This document shows, piece by piece, positions 26,116 through 35,879 of a DNA stretch of 64,000 nt; the stretch's first letter is position 1, and every line of letters starts with the position of its first letter. Source of the DNA: CABQCM01 sp965145485 (GTDB taxonomy: Bacteria; Bacillota; Clostridia; Oscillospirales; Acutalibacteraceae); contig CBCTCU010000007.1 of NCBI GenBank assembly GCA_965145485.1, forward strand, positions 1-64,000, in the 5' to 3' direction. The position numbers and the translations under genes are program-made. The notes beneath the pieces were generated by a model. That model did no database searches and was not told the origin of the DNA. It saw only the letters and a program-made list of their open reading frames with translations.

Positions 26116-27234
26116 TTAACGCATCAGGGCCTCGATCTGATCGCAGATTAGACCCGACGCATCGCCTACGACCCCCTGTTTGGCCGCGGCCGCCATGCTG
26201 CGAAGCTGCTGCGGATGCTGGAGCAGCCGCCGAACCTCGTCGATCAGCCGCTGGGAAGTCAGCTCCTTTTCCTCAATGACCACAGCCGCTCCCCGCCGCA
26301 CCAGGGTCATGGCGTTGTGATATTGATGGTTTTCGGTGACGTTGGGAGAGGGGATCAAAATGGAGGGCTTCCCCATGACCTCCAACTCGCTCAGGGTGGT
26401 CGCGCCGGCGCGGCAGATCACCAGGTCGGCCGCCGCCAGGCAGAGGTCCATATCATGGATGTACTCGGTCACCCGAAGCTGCGGATAATCGGGCAGGTGC
26501 ACCCCCTTTTCCTCCAGCAGGGCGGGCATCCATTTCGCCCCGTCGCGGCCCATGCCATGATAATGGTACACCGTCCCCTGGGCACAGTGGTCGCAGATGA
26601 GGTCGGCTACCGTCTCGTTGATGCGGCGCGCTCCCAGACTGCCGCCAAACGAGAGAATCATCGGCCGGTCGTCCATTCCAAAATGGGAGCGCGCGGCCCG
26701 CCGGTCGGCTTCAACGATGGAGTGGCGCACCGGATTGCCGGTAACCACATAGCGCCCGCCTTTGGGGAGGAATTCCTCCGCTTTGGGCATGGCGAGAAGA
26801 ACAACGTCGACGTAGGGCGCCAGCATCTTTGTCGCAATGCCGGGATAGGCGTTCTGCTCGTGCGTCGCCGTCTTAAAGCCGCACTGATGGGCTGCTCGAA
26901 GGACCGGCCCGCTGACATATCCCCCCGTACCAATAACCGCGTCGGGCTTCCATTCCCGCAGCAGCTGACGGCAACGGCGGGAGGCGGAGGCCGCTTTGGC
27001 TACAGCCGAAAGGTTGCGTGCGATGCTTTTGGGCGAGAAGCTGCGGCGCAGCCCCTCCACCGAAATGGGGACAATCTCATACCCAGCCGCCGGAATCAGG
27101 CGGGCCTCCATGCCGCTCTCATTCCCAATAAAGCGGATCACCGCGCCCGGATGGCGCCGGTGCAGCTCCCCGGCAATGGCAAGGGCGGGGTTGATATGCC
27201 CGCCCGTTCCGCCGCAGGCCAAAACAAAATTCAT
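26116..27234 (-). CDS. murG: Lipid II synthase MurG (GlcNAc transferase)
   Basis: A 372-residue GT28 glycosyltransferase that adds GlcNAc to lipid I on the inner membrane face. The N-terminal CGGTGGHINPALAIA loop (7-21), HEQNAYPG (about 122-129), FGGSLGARRIN (about 192) and CRAGATTLSELEVMGKPSILIPSP (donor site) are intact. About 200 bp separate it from ftsW. Full length. Confidence 0.97.
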   Translation of the reverse strand: MNFVLACGGTGGHINPALAIAGELHRRHPGAVIRFIGNESGMEARLIPAAGYEIVPISVEGLRRSFSPKSIARNLSAVAKAASASRRCRQLLREWKPDAVIGTGGYVSGPVLRAAHQCGFKTATHEQNAYPGIATKMLAPYVDVVLLAMPKAEEFLPKGGRYVVTGNPVRHSIVEADRRAARSHFGMDDRPMILSFGGSLGARRINETVADLICDHCAQGTVYHYHGMGRDGAKWMPALLEEKGVHLPDYPQLRVTEYIHDMDLCLAAADLVICRAGATTLSELEVMGKPSILIPSPNVTENHQYHNAMTLVRRGAAVVIEEKELTSQRLIDEVRRLLQHPQQLRSMAAAAKQGVVGDASGLICDQIEALMR

Positions 27235-27439
27235 AACAATCCCCCAGCTACTGCCTTACGGCACACCATGCCGCAAAGCTCTTTTCTTTCAGGCAGTCCT
27301 CGCTCGTCGGATACTGCCGCGCCATGGCAGCGCCAGATCGTTTTTTCAAGCAGCCTGCAAAAGCTATCCCATCACGGACGCTGCGCCTCATGTGCATAAG
27401 TAAAAAAATGGAAGTTTGGCCGCCTGCCGGCACCGATCA

Positions 27440-28627
27440 TCAAGTCTTTTTCACAGTAGAGAATCGGGATACCGACAGCACGACCCCCATCTGGCACAGC
27501 AGCATGACCAGCGAGGTGCCGCCATAGCTGAAAAAGGGAAGACTGATGCCGGTGTTGGGCACCGTATTGGTCACAACGAAAATGTTGAGCACCGCCTGAA
27601 GGCCCACCTGCAGCGTGACGCCGATGGCGAGCAGGGCGCCGAATTTATCGGGCGCACGCATGGCGATGAGGATCCCCCTCCAGATGACCAGGCCGAACAG
27701 GGCAATCACGCAGACCGCGCCGACCAGGCCGAGCTCCTCGCAGACAATCGCGAAAATAAAATCGTTGTGCGGCTCGGGGACCCACAAGAACTTTTGCCGC
27801 GACTGCCCCAGCCCGCGGCCCCAAAAGCCCCCCGAGCCGATGGCAAGCAGGGATTGGATGGTCTGATAACCCTTATCGCTGGCCGAGGCCCAGGGATCGA
27901 GCCAATACTTGATGCGGTCGCCGCCGTAATCGACAATGCCGGTCAGGATGGCGGCCGCGCCACCCACCCCGATGACGCCGGCGCCGATGCCCAGCCAGCG
28001 CAGCTTCATGCCGCCTGCGATCATCATCACCAGCGCAATGGAAAAAATCAATAGCGTAGCCGACAGATGGGGCTCGACCACGACCAGCACACAGACAACG
28101 CCAGCCAGGCACATATACGGCAGCACACCGTATTTGAAGGTGCCCATCCGCCGGTAGTTCCGTGAAATGAGATAGGAAAAGAGCAAAATGACCGCGAACT
28201 TCGCTATTTCAGATGGCTGGAAGGAAAAACCGCCGATCGCGAACCATCGTTTGTAATCAAACCCCTCCTGCATGGGAGGAAGCAGGAGCACCACGACGAG
28301 CATGGCCAGCGATACCCCATACAAAATCCAGGGCAGATGCATTTTTGCCAGAATATGATAGTCGATATGGGAGATCAGGATCATCAGCAGAACCCCAATC
28401 ACCGCGAACTCGGCCTGTCGGATGATAAAATGATAGCTGTTATTAAAGTGGTAATAGGCATAGGCGTAGCTGGCGGAAAACATCATGACCAGGCCAACCG
28501 TAAGCAACACCATAATGAGCCCGAAAAACACAATGTCCATCCTTCCGCGGGCGCGCAGGGAAAAGCCCGGCTGCTGTGCCTGCAGGGTACTTCTGCGGCG
28601 GACGGCTGCGTCTTCCGATGATCTCAT
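27440..28627 (-). CDS. ftsW: SEDS peptidoglycan glycosyltransferase FtsW
   Basis: A 395-residue polytopic membrane protein of the SEDS family with about ten hydrophobic spans. The conserved loop sequence GSGGFWGRGLGQSRQKFLWVPEPHNDFIF and the C-terminal NTGISLPFFSYGGTS are diagnostic. The position between mraY and murG makes it FtsW, the septal polymerase partnered with the PBP encoded at 31327, rather than RodA. AGGAGG lies 10 nt ahead of the ATG. Confidence 0.95.
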   Translation of the reverse strand: MRSSEDAAVRRRSTLQAQQPGFSLRARGRMDIVFFGLIMVLLTVGLVMMFSASYAYAYYHFNNSYHFIIRQAEFAVIGVLLMILISHIDYHILAKMHLPWILYGVSLAMLVVVLLLPPMQEGFDYKRWFAIGGFSFQPSEIAKFAVILLFSYLISRNYRRMGTFKYGVLPYMCLAGVVCVLVVVEPHLSATLLIFSIALVMMIAGGMKLRWLGIGAGVIGVGGAAAILTGIVDYGGDRIKYWLDPWASASDKGYQTIQSLLAIGSGGFWGRGLGQSRQKFLWVPEPHNDFIFAIVCEELGLVGAVCVIALFGLVIWRGILIAMRAPDKFGALLAIGVTLQVGLQAVLNIFVVTNTVPNTGISLPFFSYGGTSLVMLLCQMGVVLSVSRFSTVKKT

Positions 28628-28730
28628 GGGCGTCTACCTCCTACATAGGGTGATGGATTCATCCGGATAAAAAATAGGATACTCCAAATGCCGGCCAAAA
28701 AACGTCGTATCCCATCGAGTGATTGAAAAA

Positions 28731-29777
28731 TTACAGCAGATAGTTGGAAAAGAGGCAAAGCCCCGCCAGCAGGCACCCGATGAGGGTGACCAGGGAAAAG
28801 ACGGCGACAATTTTGTTTTCCCCCCAGCCGCTCATTTCAAAATGATGATGGATGGGGGTCATTTTAAAGATGCGCTTTTTGGTGCGTTTGTAGTAGGTCA
28901 CCTGAAGGACCACCGACAAAGCCTCTATCACATAAACAATACCGGCGAGCAGCAGAATAACCGGCATGCCGCTGCCAAAGGCCATGGCCACCACCATCCC
29001 CCCGAAGAACAGGGAGCCGGTATCCCCCATAAAGACCTTGGCCGGGTGGGCGTTCCATATCAGAAAGCCCGCGCACCCGCCCACGCACACGGCCGAAAGA
29101 ATATTCAGACCATACAGCTTGAGCAGGCCGGAGGAAAGCATATAAAAGGCCGAGACCACCGCAGTGACGCTCGAGCAAAGGCCGTCGATGCCGTCGGTGA
29201 GGTTGACGGCGTTGACAAAGCCGTAGATGAAAAACAGGGCGATCGGCCAGTAAAGCAGCCCGACGCCGGAGGAGCAGTCGATGCGTCCGATAAAGGGGAG
29301 ATCGGTGAAGGTATCCCCCTGTAAGGCCAACGTGGTAAGGTAGGCCGCCGCGATGAGCAACTGAAGCAGGGTTTTTTGCCGCGCGGTCAGGCCCAGGTTG
29401 CGTTTTTTGACCACCTTGATGTAGTCGTCGATAAACCCGACTACCGCGAACGACAGGGCCATCAGCAGCCCGGCGAATATCCGCACCAGGTAAATGCGTT
29501 TTTGCGGGCTGGTGCTGGTGATCTCGGCGGCAAAGCCGCTCGACCCTTCGACCAGCGCGAGCACGACAGTGACAGCGGCTGCAACGACAATCCCGATAAT
29601 AAACATGATCCCCCCCATGGTGGGGGTGCCCTGCTTGGATTTGTGCCAATTGGGGCCAATGTCCAAAATAGTCTGGCCATATTTCAGCTTGTGCAGGTAG
29701 GGGATGAAAACCAGCCCCAGCAGAGCCGTGACGGCAAAAGCCGTAAGGGTTGCCACAATAGGGAGAAGTCCGTCCAC
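28731..29777 (-). CDS. mraY: Phospho-MurNAc-pentapeptide transferase MraY
   Basis: A 348-residue integral membrane enzyme making lipid I. Signature regions GTPTMGG (about residue 50), DDYIKVVKKRNLGLTARQK (about 119-137), NAVNLTDGIDGL, GFLIWNAHPAKVFMGDTGS and the C-terminal TPIHHHFE are intact. The start is GTG at 29777 with AAAGGA upstream. In many genomes murF precedes and murD follows mraY; neither is here. Confidence 0.97.
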   Translation of the reverse strand: MDGLLPIVATLTAFAVTALLGLVFIPYLHKLKYGQTILDIGPNWHKSKQGTPTMGGIMFIIGIVVAAAVTVVLALVEGSSGFAAEITSTSPQKRIYLVRIFAGLLMALSFAVVGFIDDYIKVVKKRNLGLTARQKTLLQLLIAAAYLTTLALQGDTFTDLPFIGRIDCSSGVGLLYWPIALFFIYGFVNAVNLTDGIDGLCSSVTAVVSAFYMLSSGLLKLYGLNILSAVCVGGCAGFLIWNAHPAKVFMGDTGSLFFGGMVVAMAFGSGMPVILLLAGIVYVIEALSVVLQVTYYKRTKKRIFKMTPIHHHFEMSGWGENKIVAVFSLVTLIGCLLAGLCLFSNYLL

Positions 29778-29831
29778 GGGTCGACCATTCCTTTCCTGTT
29801 TGGGCGGCGGCGCCCTCGCTGTGCCGCCGTC

Positions 29832-31274
29832 TTACTTAGCGTCGGGCACCCCCATGCGGGATAAAACCTCCGCCACTACCTCGCGCTCGTCGAGGTGCAC
29901 CGTGCCGGTGCTTAGAATCTGATAGGTCTCATGCCCCTTACCGGCCAGAAGGATCAAATCCCCGCTTTGCGCGTGCTCGAGTGCGTAGGCGATGGCGTCT
30001 TTGCGGTCCTCTATCACAGTATACGGGGTATCGATGTGTTTCATGCCCACAAGAATATCGTCAATGATGGCGCGCGGACTCTCCGAACGGGGATTATCCG
30101 AGGTGACGATTACATAATCCGATTGCTCGGCCGCAATCTGGCCCATGATGGGGCGCTTGAGCCGGTCTCGGTCGCCGCCGCAGCCAAACAGGGTGACCAG
30201 GCGGCCGGTTTTGACTTTGTTCATCGCCTTCGTGACGTTGAGCAGGCCGTCGGGCGTATGCGCGTAATCGATCACGACGGTGAAATCGCGACCGGTGGGC
30301 ACAACCTCTACCCTGCCCTTGACCCCTTTGGCGCTGGACAACGCGTCGAGCACCCCATGGAACGGGCACCCCAGCGAGAGAGCGCAGACACCGGCGGCCA
30401 TGGCATTGTAAACCGAAAATTCCCCAGGGATTTGCAGACTGACCCGCCCGATGACGCCGTTTCCCACCAGTTCAAAGCTGACGCCGCCCGGTCGATGCCG
30501 GATGTTTTTCGCACTGTAATCGCTGTCGTCGCGGCCAACCGAATAGGTCACCGTCTCCCCCGCGCTGGCCGCAAGGATTTCAGGGGCGGCCTCGTCGTCG
30601 AGGTTCACGATGGAGCGCTCGCAGGCGTAAAACAGCCGTTTTTTACAGGCGAGGTAATTCTCCATGGTTTTATGGTAATCCAAATGATCCTGCGTGAGGT
30701 TGGTAAAGACGCCGGCGGCGAAACGCAGCCCATACACTCTCTCCTGATCGAGGGCGTGGGAGGACACCTCCATGACGACATACTCGCACCCGGCTTTTTC
30801 CATCAGCGACAGCAGCGAATGGATCTCATAAGCGTCGGGCGTGGTGTTGTGAGCCGGAAGCACCTGCTCGCCCACCACATTTTGGATGGTGCCGATCAGA
30901 CCGACTTTATAGCCCTGCTGCTCCAGCACCCACTTGAGCAGGACGCTGGTGGTCGTCTTTCCGTTGGTGCCGGTGACGCCGATAATTTTGATGCGCGAAG
31001 CGGGATGCCCAAAGAAGGCGGAGCATAAGGAGGCGTAGACCTGGCGGCTATTTTTTACAATCAACTGGTTTTTCGCTCCGGTGTCCCGTTCGGTGACGAT
31101 GACCGAGGCGCCCGCCTGTTCGGCCTCGCGGGCATACTGATGCCCGTCTACTCTGGTTCCCTGAAGGCAGACGAACACCATTCCCTTTTTCAGTTTTCGT
31201 GAATCGTTGGTGACGCCGGTCACCTCTACCTCGTCAAACGGGCTCGGCTGCCCGTACATCTCGATAAACTTCAT
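29832..31274 (-). CDS. murE: UDP-MurNAc-tripeptide synthetase, meso-DAP type
   Basis: A 480-residue Mur ligase. ATP loop TGTNGKTTT (about 107-115), SSHALDQERVYGLRF in the middle domain, and DNPRSESP (about residue 403), the motif marking meso-diaminopimelate-adding enzymes as opposed to Lys-adding ones. AGGAGG is 2 nt before the ATG at 31280 but 8 nt before the one at 31274, which is chosen. It lies downstream of the PBP gene, as usual. Confidence 0.95.
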   Translation of the reverse strand: MKFIEMYGQPSPFDEVEVTGVTNDSRKLKKGMVFVCLQGTRVDGHQYAREAEQAGASVIVTERDTGAKNQLIVKNSRQVYASLCSAFFGHPASRIKIIGVTGTNGKTTTSVLLKWVLEQQGYKVGLIGTIQNVVGEQVLPAHNTTPDAYEIHSLLSLMEKAGCEYVVMEVSSHALDQERVYGLRFAAGVFTNLTQDHLDYHKTMENYLACKKRLFYACERSIVNLDDEAAPEILAASAGETVTYSVGRDDSDYSAKNIRHRPGGVSFELVGNGVIGRVSLQIPGEFSVYNAMAAGVCALSLGCPFHGVLDALSSAKGVKGRVEVVPTGRDFTVVIDYAHTPDGLLNVTKAMNKVKTGRLVTLFGCGGDRDRLKRPIMGQIAAEQSDYVIVTSDNPRSESPRAIIDDILVGMKHIDTPYTVIEDRKDAIAYALEHAQSGDLILLAGKGHETYQILSTGTVHLDEREVVAEVLSRMGVPDAK

Positions 31275-31326
31275 GCTCATGACCTCCTTTTCCCGCTCAA
31301 GCCGGCTGATTGCGATAGCGCAGCAC

Positions 31327-33546
31327 TCAGTCGGTGCTGCCCTGGTATCGGAACTGGACGGTTACCACCGTGCCGGCCTCCACCTGTTCCCCCTTGGCGA
31401 CGCTTTGCTCGTAACAGACCGCCCCGCTGGAGGACAAGGAGACGCCCGACATGCTGACGTTGATACCGGCAGCGGCAGCGGCGGTGTTGACCTGCGAAAC
31501 GGTCATGCCATTGAAATCGGGCACCGTCGACATGGTGGGCGTGTCGGTTTCGCTGGTGTAAAGCACAACCGTACAGTTCTTGGGCACCGTCTGGCCGGCC
31601 ACCGGGACCTGGCGCACCACCGTATCCCCCGAACCGACCACTTTGCTCTTGAGCTGCTTTTCACTCAGCGAGCTCTGCGCCGTTGACACGCTATCCCCCA
31701 CGACGTTGGGAGTAGCCGTATCGAGGTTGGCGTATTCGTCCTCGGTGTACTGCGGCTCAATCCCCAGATAGGGCAGGATATCGGCAAAAATCTGCCCGGC
31801 GACCGGAGCGGCGATGGTGCCGCCGAAGGTGACGGGTACATGCGGCTCGTCGAGCATGACCAGAACGGCAACCTGCGGATCATCCGCCGGGGCAAAGCCG
31901 CAAAAGGATGCGATGACATCGGTAACGTTGCCCTCATCGTCCTTTTGGTCGATTTTCTGCGAGGTGCCGGTTTTACCGGCGACGCGATAGCCGGCGACGT
32001 AGGCGTTTTTGCCGCCCCCCGTGCTGACGACCGACTCGAGCATCTCCCGCATGGCGGCCGAGGTCTCGCTCGAGATCACCTGGCGCTCGACGACGGGGTC
32101 GATGTTTTGCACGATGTTGCCGTCGGCATCGAGAATCTGGCTGACGACGTGGGGCTTGATGTAAGAGCCGCCGTTGGCGCAGGTGGCCATGGCCGTGATA
32201 AGCTGGATCGGGGTGATACGGAAGGTCTGACCAAAGCCCTCGGAGGCGAGCTCAACCGGGCCCATCTGATCCTCCGTGTGGTAGATGGCCGCCGCCTCGC
32301 CCGGCAAATCGATACCCGTCAATTCGGTCATACCATAGGCTTTGAAATACTTGTAAAACAGGCTGACGCCAAGGCGCTGGGAAATTTCGATAAAAGCGGG
32401 GTTACAGGAATTTTCAAATGCATTGGTGAGGTTCTGATGCCCATGGCCGCCCGCCTTGTGACACTTGTATCGCGTGCCGGCGATGACGATGGAGCCGTTG
32501 CAATCAAAGGTGGATTCCTTGGAAACCTTGCCCTCCTCCAACGCAGCCGAGCCGGTGACGATCTTAAACACCGAACCAGGCTCATAGGTGTCCGACACCG
32601 CCTTGTTTCGCCACTGCTGCTGGCGTTCCAGGCTCAGCTGCTGGGAGCGTTCCTCCCCCTCCAGGGCGTCGACGCGCGCCTGCGCGGCCGCGTCGGCGAG
32701 CACAAAGGGCTCGTTAGGGTCAAAATCCGGCTTGGTCGCCATAGCCAGAATCCCGCCGGTCTTGATATCCATAACGATGACGCAGCCGCGATTGGTACAA
32801 TTGTTGGATATGACGGCGGTCTCGAGGTATTTCTCGGCGCAATACTGAATGTACTCATCAATGGTGAGCACCAGAGAATTCCCCTGCTGCGCCTCGACCA
32901 TGGTCTCGTAATTGAAGGGCATATCGCTTCCCCGGGCATTTTTGGAAGCCACTACCTTGCCCGGCACCCCCTGAAGCTGGGTGTCGTACTGATACTCGAT
33001 GCCATAGAGGCCCTGGTTATCGTCCCCCACAAAACCGAGCACAGTAGAAGCGAGGCTTCCATTGGGATAGTACCGCTTGGTGGTTTCGTCCAGCCCGACG
33101 ATCGAACCGAGCGAATTGTCCCGGATAAAGGTGCGCACCTCGTTGGCCACGTTTTCCTCCACCCGCTGCTTGACCTTTTCGTAGGCGGTGTTGCGCTGGG
33201 TCTGCTGATAAACCGTTTCGCGCTCAAGCTCCAAAATCTCCGACAGGCCGTCGGCAATCAAGGCGGCCTCCTCGTCGGTTTCGATATCCTTTGGCGTGAT
33301 ATAGACGGTCCAAACCGTGGCGCTGGTCGCCAGAACGTTTTTGTTGCGGTCGTAAATGGTCCCCCGCTCGGCGGCAATGGTGGTGTTGGATAGCTGCTGG
33401 TTGCTGGCCTTGAGAGACAGCTCGCCGCCCTGCACCAGCATCAAATCGACCAGCCGTACCGAAGCCGTGCCGAAGCCGAGCACAACGACAATCAGCATTA
33501 ACGCAAACATGCGCTTCCACATCAGTTTGGTTGGACCCTTGGCCAT
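31327..33546 (-). CDS. ftsI: Class B penicillin-binding protein with PASTA domains (FtsI/SpoVD)
   Basis: A 739-residue transpeptidase with an N-terminal membrane anchor (about 11-35), a dimerisation region (RGTIYDRNKNVLA), and a transpeptidase domain with SxxK as PGSVFK, SxN as SCN and KTG as AGKTGTSQ. Two C-terminal PASTA repeats (about 605-735) follow. In Firmicutes such genes in the dcw cluster are either vegetative PbpB or sporulation SpoVD. Only one copy is present here, so it may serve division, cortex or both. Its glycosyltransferase partner is FtsW. Confidence 0.94.
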   Translation of the reverse strand: MAKGPTKLMWKRMFALMLIVVVLGFGTASVRLVDLMLVQGGELSLKASNQQLSNTTIAAERGTIYDRNKNVLATSATVWTVYITPKDIETDEEAALIADGLSEILELERETVYQQTQRNTAYEKVKQRVEENVANEVRTFIRDNSLGSIVGLDETTKRYYPNGSLASTVLGFVGDDNQGLYGIEYQYDTQLQGVPGKVVASKNARGSDMPFNYETMVEAQQGNSLVLTIDEYIQYCAEKYLETAVISNNCTNRGCVIVMDIKTGGILAMATKPDFDPNEPFVLADAAAQARVDALEGEERSQQLSLERQQQWRNKAVSDTYEPGSVFKIVTGSAALEEGKVSKESTFDCNGSIVIAGTRYKCHKAGGHGHQNLTNAFENSCNPAFIEISQRLGVSLFYKYFKAYGMTELTGIDLPGEAAAIYHTEDQMGPVELASEGFGQTFRITPIQLITAMATCANGGSYIKPHVVSQILDADGNIVQNIDPVVERQVISSETSAAMREMLESVVSTGGGKNAYVAGYRVAGKTGTSQKIDQKDDEGNVTDVIASFCGFAPADDPQVAVLVMLDEPHVPVTFGGTIAAPVAGQIFADILPYLGIEPQYTEDEYANLDTATPNVVGDSVSTAQSSLSEKQLKSKVVGSGDTVVRQVPVAGQTVPKNCTVVLYTSETDTPTMSTVPDFNGMTVSQVNTAAAAAGINVSMSGVSLSSSGAVCYEQSVAKGEQVEAGTVVTVQFRYQGSTD

Positions 33547-33877
33547 ATGCGTACCTCCCTAAATATTCCGGCCATTTTATCCTGTGGGGAAACCGGCCGG
33601 AAGACCTTCCCCAAGATACGGGATAAGACGGAAGCCGGGCTGGGCCCGTGACTCCCGTCCATGTCAATTCATCATATGAGAATTTGTGGATAATTATAAC
33701 ACATCGACCAGTCGAAATAAAGCAGGTTTGCACACTGCTATGAAAGGATTATTTTACCATGTCATTCTCTGTCTATCCCAAGTGGTATCACAGCGCCCCA
33801 CCATGTCCCATTGCGACAGCAGGCCGCAAAAGCGGCCGTCCAATACCGGCCCGGCCACCGCGCCGGCTGCCGGGAGC

Positions 33878-34360
33878 TTAAAACCAGGCCATCAAACGGG
33901 CCCAAAGGCTCATATCCTGATCGTCCTTTGTGATTTCCGCCTCGTCCTCATCGTTGAGCACCACGCAGACGGTCTGGGCCGACTGTTGCTTTTGCATGCC
34001 CATATCGGCCGCCGCTTTTTCTAAATTGGTATAGGAGATGGAGCTGGCCAATTCCATTTCCAGCCGGGTGCTTTCGCTCTTGAGGCGGTCGATGGAGGTC
34101 TGCGTCGCCGTAATCTCAGCCGTAATCTCCGACTGCTGGATAGCCCCGAAGATGCGAAAGCCAACCAGCATCAGCACCGCCGTAGCGCACACCAGCACTT
34201 TGGCGGCCAGCTTGCGGCGGCGGGCGCGCTCCTGCATCCGGATGCGGGCGCGCGACTGGGGCCGGCGCTGCGGCTCCTGCTGCGGAAGTCGCACAATATT
34301 CGGTTTTTTCTCCGTAAACCGTTCGAAATCATACGCGGTGCTATCCCGATAGCCCTGCAT
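33878..34360 (-). CDS. ftsL: FtsL-like cell division protein
   Basis: A 160-residue bitopic protein with a long Arg/Gln-rich cytoplasmic head (RRPQSRARIRMQERARRRK), one membrane span (about 54-72, KVLVCATAVLMLVGFRIFGA) and an extracytoplasmic coiled coil (about 73-125) typical of FtsL/DivIC proteins. An acidic tail ends the protein. The position between rsmH and the class B PBP is the usual ftsL position. The start is uncertain: ATG 34360 is preferred, with GTG 34420 possible. The 330-bp stretch to the PBP start shows no gene. Confidence 0.8.
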   Translation of the reverse strand: MQGYRDSTAYDFERFTEKKPNIVRLPQQEPQRRPQSRARIRMQERARRRKLAAKVLVCATAVLMLVGFRIFGAIQQSEITAEITATQTSIDRLKSESTRLEMELASSISYTNLEKAAADMGMQKQQSAQTVCVVLNDEDEAEITKDDQDMSLWARLMAWF

Positions 34361-34429
34361 CCCATTCACATCCTTTTTCAATATCAATGATTTTTCTTTT
34401 GCCGCCACAGGGCGGCGCACGACCGTAAT

Positions 34430-35359
34430 TTATTCCCGAATACGCTCGACAGCGCGCAGTCTTGCGCTGCGGCTGCGGGGGTTGCTTTCCAGCTCCCTCT
34501 CTCCCGCTTCCACCGCCCTGCGGGTGACCGGGCGGCAAAGAGGCGTCTTTCCGCACACGCACACTGGGAATTCCGGCGGGCAGGTACATCCCTTACACAG
34601 GGCGGAAAACCGCTGTTTTACCATGCGGTCCTCCAACGAATGGAAGGTGATAACCGCGAGCACCCCGCCCACCTTCAGGCAATCCGGCGCGTCTTGCAAA
34701 ACACGCTCGAGACCGTCCAGCTCCCCGTTGACCGCGATGCGCAGCGCCTGGAAGCATCGCCGGGCGGGATGCCCCTCCCGCCGTGCGGCGGCCGGGACGG
34801 CCGACGCGATGCATTCGGCAAGCTGCAGGGTCGTACGGATGGGCTCGTCCTGCCTGCGCCGCACAATGGCGGCGGCAATGCGGCGGGAATATTTTTCCTC
34901 GCCATATCGAAAGAACAACGAGGCCAGCTCCTCTTCGCTGCAAGAGGCGATCCAATCGGCCGCCGTGGCCCCCTCCTTCGACATGCGCATATCCAGCGGA
35001 GCGTCGTGGTGAAAGGAAAAGCCGCGTTCGGGCGTATCCAGTTGATAAGAGGAAACACCGAGATCGAGCAAAATTCCGTCCACCCGGTCGACGCCCAAAG
35101 AGTCCAAAATGCTCCTCAGCTCGGCGTAATTGCCGGCTACCACCTGCGCCCCCGCATAGGGAGCCAGCCGGGCGGCCGCCGCCTGCCGGGCGTCGGGGTC
35201 GCGGTCAATCGCAATCAGGCGGCCGGTGGTCAGCCTCTGGGCGATCGCTTCACTGTGGCCCCCGCCCCCCGCCGTGCCGTCGACATAAACGCCGTCGGGG
35301 CGAATGTGCAAAGACGCTATGGCCTCTTCGAGCAATACCGGCTGGTGTGAAAAAGACAT
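34430..35359 (-). CDS. rsmH: 16S rRNA (cytosine-1402 N4) methyltransferase
   Basis: A 309-residue SAM methyltransferase (formerly MraW). HQPVLLEEAI at the N-terminus, DGTAGGGGHSEAI (about 27-39), GILLDLGVSSYQLDTPERGFSF, and the C-terminal ITFHSLEDRMVKQRF are all diagnostic. It is second in the dcw cluster, directly after mraZ with a 23-bp gap. Confidence 0.97.
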   Translation of the reverse strand: MSFSHQPVLLEEAIASLHIRPDGVYVDGTAGGGGHSEAIAQRLTTGRLIAIDRDPDARQAAAARLAPYAGAQVVAGNYAELRSILDSLGVDRVDGILLDLGVSSYQLDTPERGFSFHHDAPLDMRMSKEGATAADWIASCSEEELASLFFRYGEEKYSRRIAAAIVRRRQDEPIRTTLQLAECIASAVPAAARREGHPARRCFQALRIAVNGELDGLERVLQDAPDCLKVGGVLAVITFHSLEDRMVKQRFSALCKGCTCPPEFPVCVCGKTPLCRPVTRRAVEAGERELESNPRSRSARLRAVERIRE

Positions 35360-35382
35360 GCGCGGCCCTCTTTCCTGCTTGA

Positions 35383-35802
35383 TTACATGCCGAGCTGCTC
35401 CATAATGGCGGCGATTTCGTCGGCCGATTTGCTCTCGCTTTCCTCATTCCAGCGGTCGGCATTCCAGATTTCCACCCGGGTGGAGGCGCCGATAATGGTG
35501 GTTGCTCCGGCAAGGGAGGCGTATTCTCTGAGGTTTTGCGGAATCCCGATGCGCCCCTGCGCGTCGAGCTCAACCTCGCAGGCGCCGGAAAACCAAAAGC
35601 GCTGGACGTCGCGGCGCTGGGCGATGGGCAGCGCGGTGATGGTCTGCTCGATCTTTTCCCACTCCTTGAGAGAGTGCACAAACAAGCAGTTGTCCAGCCC
35701 CTTGGAGACAATAAACCGCTCGCCCAGATCCGCACGCAGCTTCACGGGGATAAAGACGCGGCCTTTGGCGTCGATATTATGTTGATAGGTTCCGATCAAC
35801 AT
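35383..35802 (-). CDS. mraZ: Transcriptional regulator MraZ
   Basis: A 139-residue protein with two AbrB-like half domains, each with the DxxxR signature: DAKGRVFIPVKLR (about 11-23) and DAQGRIGIPQNLR (about 82-94). MraZ represses or tunes its own dcw operon by binding direct repeats ahead of mraZ, and such repeats are visible at 35845-35871. First gene of the cluster. Confidence 0.97.
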   Translation of the reverse strand: MLIGTYQHNIDAKGRVFIPVKLRADLGERFIVSKGLDNCLFVHSLKEWEKIEQTITALPIAQRRDVQRFWFSGACEVELDAQGRIGIPQNLREYASLAGATTIIGASTRVEIWNADRWNEESESKSADEIAAIMEQLGM

Positions 35803-35844
35803 AAGCGAATTGCCTCTTCCTTTCTGGTGTTTGGAGCTCTATTT

Positions 35845-35871
35845 CACCACTATCCACCACTTCGCACCACT
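35845..35871 (-). promoter_or_regulatory. MraZ boxes: three AGTGGTG direct repeats at 10-bp spacing
   Basis: Minus strand AGTGGTG occurs three times (35871-35865, 35861-35855, 35851-35845), each exactly 10 bp apart. This fits the known MraZ operator, a run of TGGTG/GTGGG-like repeats at one helical turn. The set lies just after the promoter's -10, about 43 bp before mraZ, so bound MraZ would cover the transcription start. Confidence 0.88.
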
Positions 35872-35879
35872 TTGATGTA

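Noticed and set aside
31840..33393. A 517-codon plus-strand frame opposite the class B PBP
   Set aside because: Antisense shadow of a confidently identified gene.
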